Part shown: positions 1-6,289 of the stretch, in pieces
Layout: every line of letters starts with the position of its first letter
Numbering within the stretch: position 1 is the first letter of the stretch
From: Candidatus Woesearchaeota archaeon UBA119
GTDB lineage: Archaea; Nanobdellota; Nanobdellia; Woesearchaeales; UBA119
DNA length: 7,457 nt
Direction of reading: 5' to 3'
NCBI GenBank assembly: GCA_002505945.1
Contig: DAWM01000064.1
Location: forward strand, 1-7,457
Position numbers and translations under genes: made by a program
The notes under the pieces: model-generated
The model's input: the letters and a program-made list of their open reading frames with translations, nothing else
Told to the model about the DNA's origin: nothing
Databases searched by the model: none

Positions 1-3000
1 AAACGTAATGATTCAACACATATGTATAAAATTCATCCTCATACCTGTTGATTATCTGTGCCGAAGTAGGATTAGCAAATACCCATGTTTTCAAGGTCCT
101 TGATGGAACTCTACCAGTCATTGCCTTAGTTGCATAATTCTCTGCATAGACTTCAGAAAGGTCCTGACGGAAAGTGTCCTGCCCTTCCATTAAACTGCCA
201 CCCCCTGCATAGAAGTTATAAGCTTCAACAGGAGCAGCTGGAATAAGCCACAACCACTTCCCTACTTGACCAAAGAATACAGAAACTGTTCGAGCAACAT
301 TTGAAGTCCCTTCTGCTAACTTAATCCAAAACCTGTCATAATCAGCCAGCTTTATCTTTGATTCCCCAACAGAAATCAGCTTAAACAGCAGATCTAACAA
401 ATCCTTAGATACCATTCCATTTTCTGCCATTACAAAATGATCCTTGTTTATTGGGAATTTTGAACCATCCCTTGGTAAAACCATATCATAAAACGGTTTC
501 AGATCAAAATATGAAAAGAAAGCCAATTGCAACGTATCTGAGGATATAGAACTCGATCCCCTTGTAGAGATAGACTCAATGTAATCCTTGAATGCTGCCC
601 TGAAATTAAGCAGGAAGGATTTTACGTCATCTAATGTGTGGAAGGAAGAAAGATCATAATCTTCCCTCAAATCTGCAAGTCTCAATAAAGCAGGATGGAC
701 CCCTTGCTGATAATTCCCATATGTATAATCCACCGCAAAAATAGATGGTGCCAAATGGTAATATGGTACAACATCCGGCGCCAATATCCTGAAAACCTCA
801 TTTACGTCTTTATCAGAGATTTCCTCAGAGTCGATTAATTCGGGTAATAGAACGTGCTTTAAGAGGGTATACTGAAGTACTCTTTCCCCAAACACCCTAT
901 ATCTTTGATTTGGAGAATCAAACATAATCTCTCCCCTCTGATATTCTGGTCTGCGAATATATTCTTCTGTCAATTTCCTAACATTATAGATTAAACTAGT
1001 AAATTTGCTCACAGACTCAGTTGAAGAACTCTCCACAGTCATCAAATAGAGAGGACAACTGGCTTCAGTTAGATATCCTGAAGAAATCAATTTTCCAAAT
1101 TTACCGTCGTGGTCCAGACCATTCTCATATATGAGTTCTAAACACATCGTTGAGGGCATATCTTCATTCAAGTATTCAAAATAATCATTTCCTTCCTCAA
1201 AAGCTCCACTTCCTGATCTTTCTTCAAAAGACAAACCCAAATTCGGATAAGAAAAGGGATCATCAAAATCTTCAGAAACATCCACCCATTCAAAGGTTGG
1301 ATCGATCTTCTGTAAGAGCCCCAACACATTTTTATTCCAATTAAAAACAACATCCGCGGCAATTTCACTCTCAGAAGACACAGAATGCTCATCAGTCAGG
1401 AAATTAAACATCCTTATCTTGTCAGCCACTTCGCCTTCTACAAAAGCCTCAACATCTGAGAAATCAGATGGCACTTCTTTTATGCTAATAACAGACCAGG
1501 GATTTTCCTGCATTTTAGCAAGAATCTTTTCATCCCAATAAGCAAAGCCCTCTGTATTTGAAGAGGGTTCAGGTTCGGGCGCCTCTCCACAAACAAACTT
1601 AGCCAATTCCTCTTCCGTCAAATCAGCGTTGGCTAATAATCTAAAAGTATCATCACTGAATCCATAATAACCGATAAGAGGACACTTCTCAATAAGCTGC
1701 ATATCAAAATACCTATTCACTTTTTCATAATCTACATAAGGATAGTTTTCAATTATGCTCTTAAACTCCGAAATGTCTCCTCCAAAGTATAGATAATCAT
1801 TCAAACCCATCTCTTCTATAACGGCGACAGGAATATTCTCATCTAAAAATTCAAAATAATCAGATAAGCTTTCAAAACCAAATTTATCAAAGCCGGTTTT
1901 TATATTGTTGGTTCCTCTATAAAAACTGGTTTGGAATTTTGATGCAAAATACGGGAAAGTTGTTAAGAAAGAATCAGCATCGTATTCTCCTCTGAAAGCT
2001 GTCATAAAGTTAGCAATAGCTTCCATAGCGATTTCTCCCCTTACAGCATACTCGTCCATCAAATCCAGCAACTTATAAGTATGCTCTATAGTCCACCCAC
2101 TTCCAAACTGAGAAACAACATTATTAACAATTTCGTAATCAGCATTCAGGTTATGATTTATCAATTCTTTCAAGTCTCTATTGCCTTTATCAGTATGCTC
2201 TTCTAAAAAAGTATAGAATTCGTCAGAAAGGAATAATTGGGGTGCAGCAAAGATATACTGAAAGTCCAATTCGCCCGAAGAGAAGACATCTTTATTCTTC
2301 CCAAGTTTATCTAATACGGCTGAGAACTTGCCAGGATTGCTTGCTACAACATACAAAACATCTTCAGTAAAAGTATCTTCAACAGCCACTCTCTCTATCT
2401 CTGCTTCTCCTTGTGAATTTATCTTGTCTGCAATTTCAAAATTCAATTGTTTATTAAAAAGATAATTCAACTGAGAAAGCTGTTTTAAAACCTGATCCCT
2501 TGACACGTCAATATATTCTTGTTCCTCTGATTCAACATTTACAGGAAGACAAACATCAAAATCTCGCAACACCTTAAATACGGCATAATCATATTCTCCC
2601 GAAACCTCAGCAAACAACTCATAAAGATTCTCAGGCTCATTCCCTTCTTTCTCGCAATATCCATAAGGTCCGAAGGTCATAAAAGAATTTTTAGTTTTTT
2701 CCATATTTTCTAAGAACTCTTCTGCAGAACTCATCATATCGCCCGCAGCTTGAGACATTTCATACTGAATTTTAAATACTGAAAACATTGAAGCAAGAGT
2801 AACAATGCTCAAAGAATTATTCACAGAAGAATCCGAAGTATCAAAATTCTGAAATTTCTCAGAATCTTTTATAAGACGTTTTGTCTCATTGTAAACTTCT
2901 TTTACGAAATCACTTGCATACATTCCAGAATCATTTTGAGTACCATTGTTAATATACTCAAAGAATCCTGAATCTAGATAGTATCTATAGCCATCACTTC

Positions 3001-3313
3001 CTGGGGAAGAAGTATTAAGGGGCTGTATTATTATAACATCGCTTCCATTTAAACCATACTCGCTATGGTTAAAGTACAAATAATCTAAGTAGCTTTCAAC
3101 TATTACGACTGAGATGGGCAATTCAGAGGATTTATCAAAATCAGAAAGAACATCCACGTCATAATGTTCTGCTAAACTATTGCGAATATAGAAATTACCT
3201 TCCTTGAAGAAAAAGTCTTCATCACCCGGTCCAGCAATCTTAGCAAATACATTTCCAGCCACTAAAACCAGCATCACAATCAAACTTAACAACAGAACAT
3301 TCTTTCCTTTCAT
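1..3313 (-). CDS. Large secreted protein of unknown function, C-terminus beyond the window
   Basis: I translated this frame by hand. It stays open from the ATG at 3313 to the left edge, giving 1104 residues with no stop, so the gene is partial at its 3' end. A GGAGG ribosome binding site (3321-3325) sits 7 bases before the ATG. Residues 1-24 form a signal peptide: a Lys-rich start, a hydrophobic core, then an A-x-A-like end (V-F-A) before K25. The rest is acidic and rich in Tyr and Phe. No known domain is recognisable. A segment at residues 34-83 recurs at 463-512 and, more weakly, near 698-735, around a core of D-Y-F-E-[FY]-L-[DN]-E-x-[IM]-P. The visible part has only six cysteines, in three pairs: 220/255, 544/575 and 724/753. 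Seven N-x-S/T sequons lie between residues 82 and 167. A secreted or cell-surface role is inferred; the function is unknown. The gene is divergent from the L15e gene. Confidence 0.85.
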   Translation of the reverse strand, partial: MKGKNVLLLSLIVMLVLVAGNVFAKIAGPGDEDFFFKEGNFYIRNSLAEHYDVDVLSDFDKSSELPISVVIVESYLDYLYFNHSEYGLNGSDVIIIQPLNTSSPGSDGYRYYLDSGFFEYINNGTQNDSGMYASDFVKEVYNETKRLIKDSEKFQNFDTSDSSVNNSLSIVTLASMFSVFKIQYEMSQAAGDMMSSAEEFLENMEKTKNSFMTFGPYGYCEKEGNEPENLYELFAEVSGEYDYAVFKVLRDFDVCLPVNVESEEQEYIDVSRDQVLKQLSQLNYLFNKQLNFEIADKINSQGEAEIERVAVEDTFTEDVLYVVASNPGKFSAVLDKLGKNKDVFSSGELDFQYIFAAPQLFLSDEFYTFLEEHTDKGNRDLKELINHNLNADYEIVNNVVSQFGSGWTIEHTYKLLDLMDEYAVRGEIAMEAIANFMTAFRGEYDADSFLTTFPYFASKFQTSFYRGTNNIKTGFDKFGFESLSDYFEFLDENIPVAVIEEMGLNDYLYFGGDISEFKSIIENYPYVDYEKVNRYFDMQLIEKCPLIGYYGFSDDTFRLLANADLTEEELAKFVCGEAPEPEPSSNTEGFAYWDEKILAKMQENPWSVISIKEVPSDFSDVEAFVEGEVADKIRMFNFLTDEHSVSSESEIAADVVFNWNKNVLGLLQKIDPTFEWVDVSEDFDDPFSYPNLGLSFEERSGSGAFEEGNDYFEYLNEDMPSTMCLELIYENGLDHDGKFGKLISSGYLTEASCPLYLMTVESSSTESVSKFTSLIYNVRKLTEEYIRRPEYQRGEIMFDSPNQRYRVFGERVLQYTLLKHVLLPELIDSEEISDKDVNEVFRILAPDVVPYYHLAPSIFAVDYTYGNYQQGVHPALLRLADLREDYDLSSFHTLDDVKSFLLNFRAAFKDYIESISTRGSSSISSDTLQLAFFSYFDLKPFYDMVLPRDGSKFPINKDHFVMAENGMVSKDLLDLLFKLISVGESKIKLADYDRFWIKLAEGTSNVARTVSVFFGQVGKWLWLIPAAPVEAYNFYAGGGSLMEGQDTFRQDLSEVYAENYATKAMTGRVPSRTLKTWVFANPTSAQIINRYEDEFYTYVLNHYV

Positions 3314-3405
3314 CTTTATTCCTCCATAAATCTACAGCATAAACCTAATACATCCAAAACAGAAACCTCAGAACAGGCTCCTTTACTTACTTTTCACCTT
3401 TCAAG

Positions 3406-3419
3406 TATTTAAACTTTTC
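3406..3419 (-). promoter_or_regulatory. Archaeal promoter (BRE and TATA box) of the large secreted protein gene
   Basis: Read on the minus strand, GAAAAG is followed directly by TTTAAATA, a good purine-rich BRE plus TATA box. Transcription would start near 3380-3384. That leaves a leader of about 70 bases carrying the GGAGG site at 3321-3325. Confidence 0.6.
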
Positions 3420-3432
3420 TTTTTTTAGGCTT

Positions 3433-3456
3433 CCAGTATCCTAAAAACTATACTGG
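3433..3456. repeat. Perfect inverted repeat between divergent promoters, candidate operator
   Basis: CCAGTAT (3433-3439) and ATACTGG (3450-3456) are perfect 7-base inverted copies separated by 10 bases. The dyad lies between the minus-strand TATA box (3406-3413) and the plus-strand TATA box (3481-3488), upstream of both start sites. It therefore should not be transcribed from either promoter, and is more likely a protein-binding site than an RNA hairpin. The regulator is not known. Confidence 0.45.
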
Positions 3457-3480
3457 GTAAAAAGCAAACTTGCCAATACT

Positions 3481-3488
3481 TTTATAAA
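3481..3488 (+). promoter_or_regulatory. TATA box of the L15e gene
   Basis: TTTATAAA is a near-consensus archaeal TATA box. With the usual 26-base spacing, transcription starts near 3511, giving a leader of about 68 bases. The sequence just upstream (AATAC) is a poor BRE. Confidence 0.6.
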
Positions 3489-3520
3489 AGATAAGCAGTT
3501 CCCATTTAAGAATGGAATGT

Positions 3521-3535
3521 GGGGAGTAGCTTCCC
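3521..3535 (+). other. Short hairpin in the L15e leader
   Basis: GGGGAG, a TAG loop and CTTCCC form a 6-bp stem with one G-U pair. On the opposite strand that pair becomes an A-C mismatch, so the fold favours plus-strand RNA. A second possible hairpin (3499-3517, with one bulged C) overlaps the predicted start site and may not be transcribed. A regulatory role in ribosomal protein expression is only a guess. Confidence 0.3.
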
Positions 3536-3578
3536 TGAACCTAAGCATAAGCACTAAAAAAACAAAAGGAGGCTAAAA

Positions 3579-4157
3579 ATGGCACTTTATAAGTATATTA
3601 GAGAAAATTGGAAGAAACCAAAGGAAACAATCAGAGAATTGATGAGAGAAAGAATTTCTGAATGGTCTAGAGGGCCAACACTACAAAGGATAAAAAGACC
3701 TACTCGCCTAGACAGAGCAAGATCTTTAGGATATAGAGCAAAAAAAGGCTTTGTTCTTGTCCGATATCGCATAAAAAGAGGAGGAAAGACAAGGCCCAGG
3801 CTTGTTAGCGGGAGACGCTCAAAGAACATGAGAAGGAATCTTGTTAAGAACAAGAGCTTTCAGCAGATGGCTGAAGAAAGAACCCAGAGAAAATTCCCTA
3901 ACTTAGAGGTTTTAAACAGCTATTTGGTCGGAAAAGATAAGAGCCATTATTACTATGAAATAATTCTCGTTGATCCAGAAGCGCCAGAGATAAAGAACGA
4001 TAAAAATATCAGCTGGATAACCCAGAAGCAACATAGAAACAGGGTTTATAGAGGAAAGACGGGCGCAGGAAGGAAATCAAGAGGATTAAGGAAGAAAGGC
4101 AAAGGCGTAGAAAAAGCCAGACCCTCTAAGAAAAGAAACCTCAACAGACTAAATTAG
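3579..4157 (+). CDS. rpl15e: Large-subunit ribosomal protein L15e (eL15)
   Basis: This is a structural protein of the large ribosomal subunit, found in archaea and eukaryotes and binding 23S rRNA. The 192 residues match the family along their full length. The start M-A-L-Y-K-Y-I-R is typical. The conserved basic block K-R-P-T-R-L-D-R-A-R-S-L-G-Y follows at residues 39-52, then F-P-N-L-E-V-L-N-S-Y at 106-115, I-L-V-D-P at 129-133, I-K-N-D-K at 138-142, and A-G-R-K-S-R-G-L-R-K-K-G-K-G at 163-176. Length is normal for archaeal L15e. A strong AAAGGAGG site (3565-3572) lies 6 bases before the ATG, which fixes the start. The gene appears monocistronic: it has its own TATA box, and its 3' end faces the convergent glycosyltransferase gene across a 68-base gap holding a hairpin and T-tract. 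Confidence 0.98.
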   Translation: MALYKYIRENWKKPKETIRELMRERISEWSRGPTLQRIKRPTRLDRARSLGYRAKKGFVLVRYRIKRGGKTRPRLVSGRRSKNMRRNLVKNKSFQQMAEERTQRKFPNLEVLNSYLVGKDKSHYYYEIILVDPEAPEIKNDKNISWITQKQHRNRVYRGKTGAGRKSRGLRKKGKGVEKARPSKKRNLNRLN

Positions 4158-4188
4158 CAAGATTAAAGATTTCTTATTTTTATACTTT

Positions 4189-4219
4189 AAAGGGTTTGGA
4201 GAATACAAATCCTTTTTTT
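4189..4219 (+). terminator. Hairpin plus T-tract terminator after L15e
   Basis: AAAGGGTTTG (4189-4198) pairs with CAAATCCTTT (4206-4215) around a 7-base loop. This gives 10 bp including one G-U pair, with the stem's last T's running into T's through 4219. On the minus strand the G-U becomes an A-C mismatch, so the structure points to plus-strand termination. A T-rich stretch at 4170-4180 may add a factor-dependent stop. This resembles a bacterial intrinsic terminator more than the hairpin-free U-tracts usual in archaea. Confidence 0.55.
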
Positions 4220-4225
4220 ATTCTT

Positions 4226-5707
4226 CTAATCGATTTCAAACGAATAAACCACACCAAAATCTCCTTCATTCCCGCTTCTATAAATCTCCTCAAAATAATT
4301 GCACTCTGAAAAGAAATGATCTGGCACTCTTACTTTCTCATCATATCCTTTCGGAAAAGAAACAAAATAGCCCTGATCAGTTGTTATTCCAAAAGACCGA
4401 AACCCTTGACGACTGCAGTTTAACAATGTTGCTGAAGAGGTTTGAGGTTTAGCAGGAATAACTACCTTGTCTGAATAATAATTAAGCAAAGGATAATGGG
4501 TTAGAGCGTAAATAGGTTTATCATCAGGCAAAGAGGATGATATCCATTTAGAAACATCAATAAACTGCTCAGGATAATTGTTTTCTAACCCATAGTAATG
4601 GGTTCGAAGGATATGGATTGTAGAAAAGGCGTAAAAAACGCATACAAAAACAACAATGCCAACCTTGATTAAGAGAAGAACCTTAGTGTTTTTCCTAAAG
4701 AACCTAATAAAACCCCAATAACCAGCGGCAGACAACGCTATAAGCACAAAAAAGATGGGAAAAAGATACCTTGTCTCCTTATGAGTCATTAAAGAAAGGG
4801 CTAAAAACAACAGCACTCCCCAGATGGACAAGGCTTTAATTAGGGTAAGTTTAAGCCTTTCCTTTTTTCTCCTCCTATTTAATTCATTAAATAAATTCCA
4901 GAAAAACAGAAAACCTAACAAAATAATCCCTATAATTATCGGAAGCTCTCCCAGATAATCAAATCTAAGAAGATAGAATAAAAAAGGGTCTGAGGGACTT
5001 TGAGAGACTACGCTACTTCCCTTCAAGAAAGTATAAACAGGATTGCCAAATTCAATGAAGTTCCAGATAAAATAAGGTAATAAGAAGAACAAAGTCAATC
5101 CTCCTACCCAGACATAATCCTTGAGTTTAGCTCTTTTAAAATAGAGGAACAAGACGAGGAATAGAATGCCAAAAATATAGGTAAACTTAGACAGAATAGA
5201 TAATACAAGAAATAAGGCCGCTAAAAACTGGTTTATATGCTTATTCTTTCCATTGTGCTCTTCAATTTCCTTATCAAGAAAATAAACCGCAAAAATAAAG
5301 AACGAAAGCGCAATGTTATCAGTGAGAATACCCTTTGCTTCTAAAAGAAGAAGTGGAGAAAAAGAAAACATAACAAATGCTATAAAACCCATAAGCACAT
5401 TAAATTTCTTTTTGATCAACAAAAACAAGGGAACTGCTCCTAGTGCTGATAACATTCCCACACCAATCTGAGCTATATAAGGGCTATGCCAAATAAGGTT
5501 TAGTAAAGCTATGAACAAAGGCAAAAAAGGAGGTCGGAAATCAAGCTCATATCCCCCCTCTGCAAGCCCCATAATAATCTCAGCATTCTGAAGGTAAACA
5601 GTCTCATCCCAATAATGCACATTGCTAAGAGGAAAGGTTCGGAGAAAGAAACTAAGCGATACAAGGAAAACCAAAATCAAAGTAAAGATGGCCTTTTTCT
5701 TATCCAT
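4226..5707 (-). CDS. Membrane glycosyltransferase, PMT/ArnT (dolichyl-phosphate-mannose transferase) type
   Basis: The 493-residue product would move a sugar from a lipid-phosphate donor onto a protein or glycolipid on the outer face of the membrane. After a short basic N-terminus come roughly ten or more hydrophobic spans up to about residue 365, then a soluble domain of about 125 residues. Family signs are: the acidic pair D34-E35 in the first outer loop (catalytic in this superfamily), R-P-P at 58-60, L-T-D-N at 128-131, and H-K-E-T-R-Y-L-F-P at 309-317. Donor and acceptor cannot be read from sequence. The frame stays open upstream to a TTG at 5758 (17 more residues). I prefer the ATG at 5707 because the TATA box at 5731-5738 would start transcription at about 5708 and the extension is not membrane-like. 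No Shine-Dalgarno site precedes either start, so the mRNA is probably leaderless. A role in glycosylating surface proteins is inferred. Confidence 0.85.
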   Translation of the reverse strand: MDKKKAIFTLILVFLVSLSFFLRTFPLSNVHYWDETVYLQNAEIIMGLAEGGYELDFRPPFLPLFIALLNLIWHSPYIAQIGVGMLSALGAVPLFLLIKKKFNVLMGFIAFVMFSFSPLLLLEAKGILTDNIALSFFIFAVYFLDKEIEEHNGKNKHINQFLAALFLVLSILSKFTYIFGILFLVLFLYFKRAKLKDYVWVGGLTLFFLLPYFIWNFIEFGNPVYTFLKGSSVVSQSPSDPFLFYLLRFDYLGELPIIIGIILLGFLFFWNLFNELNRRRKKERLKLTLIKALSIWGVLLFLALSLMTHKETRYLFPIFFVLIALSAAGYWGFIRFFRKNTKVLLLIKVGIVVFVCVFYAFSTIHILRTHYYGLENNYPEQFIDVSKWISSSLPDDKPIYALTHYPLLNYYSDKVVIPAKPQTSSATLLNCSRQGFRSFGITTDQGYFVSFPKGYDEKVRVPDHFFSECNYFEEIYRSGNEGDFGVVYSFEID

Positions 5708-5730
5708 TCTTTGATGAAATCCAGTCTTTC

Positions 5731-5745
5731 TTTTATAATTTTCTC
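5731..5745 (-). promoter_or_regulatory. BRE and TATA box of the glycosyltransferase gene
   Basis: On the minus strand GAGAAAA is followed by TTATAAAA (5738-5731). The TATA centre is about 27 bases before the ATG at 5707, which predicts a leaderless transcript. A second TATA-like AT-rich stretch at 5780-5788 would start transcription near 5757, next to the alternative TTG start at 5758. Confidence 0.5.
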
Positions 5746-5801
5746 CAAAACCCCTCAATTAAACCAATAAATTCAAAAAATATAAATATTTGGCACCTTA
5801 A

Positions 5802-5815
5802 CCTATTTAAATAGG
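5802..5815. promoter_or_regulatory. Perfect 14-bp palindrome, TATA-like or operator, upstream of Alba
   Basis: CCTATTT is followed directly by AAATAGG, a perfect palindrome whose centre ATTTAAAT could serve as a TATA box in either direction. The half site AAATAGG occurs again at 5836-5842, so three copies lie within 41 bases. It could be a distal Alba promoter (start near 5836) or a regulator-binding site. Confidence 0.4.
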
Positions 5816-5831
5816 GATTCGTTTGTTCCCA

Positions 5832-5849
5832 GTAAAAATAGGTTTTTAC
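5832..5849. repeat. Perfect 7-bp inverted repeat upstream of Alba
   Basis: GTAAAAA (5832-5838) and TTTTTAC (5843-5849) are perfect inverted copies around a 4-base TAGG spacer. The dyad lies just upstream of the TATA-like AATTTAAG at 5853, where a repressor or activator site would be expected. The spacer overlaps the third AAATAGG copy. Confidence 0.4.
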
Positions 5850-5852
5850 ACC

Positions 5853-5860
5853 AATTTAAG
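5853..5860 (+). promoter_or_regulatory. Probable TATA box of the Alba gene
   Basis: AATTTAAG would place the transcription start near 5883, immediately before the 5884-5905 hairpin, giving a leader of about 52 bases. An alternative is ATTATAAG at 5864-5871, with a start near 5894 that would split the hairpin. The palindrome centred at 5808 is the other alternative. The sequence alone does not settle this. Confidence 0.35.
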
Positions 5861-5883
5861 AGAATTATAAGTAACACAAAGAA

Positions 5884-5905
5884 CCTGGGTTTCATAAAAC
5901 CTAGG
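5884..5905 (+). other. 9-bp hairpin in the Alba leader
   Basis: CCTGGGTTT, a CATA loop and AAACCTAGG form a continuous 9-bp stem with one G-U pair. The same pair is an A-C mismatch on the minus strand, so the fold favours plus-strand RNA. It ends 15 bases before the ribosome binding site at 5921 and would sit at or near the 5' end of the mRNA. It may stabilise the transcript or regulate translation; no known riboswitch class is recognised. Confidence 0.4.
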
Positions 5906-5934
5906 ATTATTAACAACTTTAGGAGGGAATACAA

Positions 5935-6219
5935 ATGGCAGACAACTCAGTTTTTGTAGGAAACAAGAACTTTATGAATTATGTAACGGCTGTAGTAATG
6001 CAGTTTACAACAAAGGAAGCAAAAGAAGTTACCATAAAAGCAAGAGGGAAATTCATTTCCCGAGCAGTAGATGTAGCTGAGGTAGCAACCAAGAGGTTTC
6101 TTGACGGGCAGGTTGAAGTAAAAGGAATAGAGATAGATTCAGAAGAATTCCAGAACAATGAAGGCAAGGATGTCAGGGTCTCCACGATTGAGATTACACT
6201 CACAAAGAAGAAAGAATAA
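5935..6219 (+). CDS. albA: DNA/RNA-binding chromatin protein Alba
   Basis: Alba is a small basic dimer that coats and bridges DNA, and also binds RNA, as a main archaeal chromatin protein. The 94-residue product matches the family from end to end: F-V-G-N-K-N-F-M-N-Y-V at residues 7-17, V-T-I-K-A-R-G-K-F-I-S-R-A-V-D-V-A-E near 32-49, then R-F-L near 54, and the C-terminal V-S-T-I-E-I-T-L hairpin near 82-89. The position matching the acetylated Lys16 of Sulfolobus Alba is Asn10; the next Lys is kept as Lys11. An AGGAGG site at 5921-5926 lies 8 bases before the ATG and fixes the start. The gene has its own elaborate upstream region, ends in a hairpin and T-tract, and is convergent with ttuA. 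Confidence 0.97.
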   Translation: MADNSVFVGNKNFMNYVTAVVMQFTTKEAKEVTIKARGKFISRAVDVAEVATKRFLDGQVEVKGIEIDSEEFQNNEGKDVRVSTIEITLTKKKE

Positions 6220-6247
6220 GACATTTTAATAGTGTTTAAGCAGAATA

Positions 6248-6289
6248 GAGAAGATGCCAAACAAAGCATTTTCTCTTATTTGTTTTTTT
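6248..6289 (+). terminator. Hairpin plus T-tract terminator after Alba
   Basis: GAGAAGATGC (6248-6257) pairs with GCATTTTCTC (6266-6275) around an 8-base loop, giving 10 bp with one G-U pair. A T-rich run ending in seven T's (6283-6289) follows. On the minus strand the G-U becomes an A-C mismatch, so the direction is plus. The T-tract overlaps the last codons of the convergent ttuA gene. The architecture is the same as after L15e. Confidence 0.5.

Noticed and set aside
1150..1392. Short open frames on both strands inside the large gene
   Set aside because: They overlap the 1104-codon frame in other registers and have no ribosome site or protein-like composition; they are shadows.
3587..3853. 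88-residue frame antisense to L15e
   Set aside because: L15e is certain on the plus strand. This frame exists because basic codons read as hydrophobic ones in reverse.
5979..6269. 96-residue frame antisense to Alba
   Set aside because: Alba is clearly coding on the plus strand and this frame has no promoter or ribosome site.
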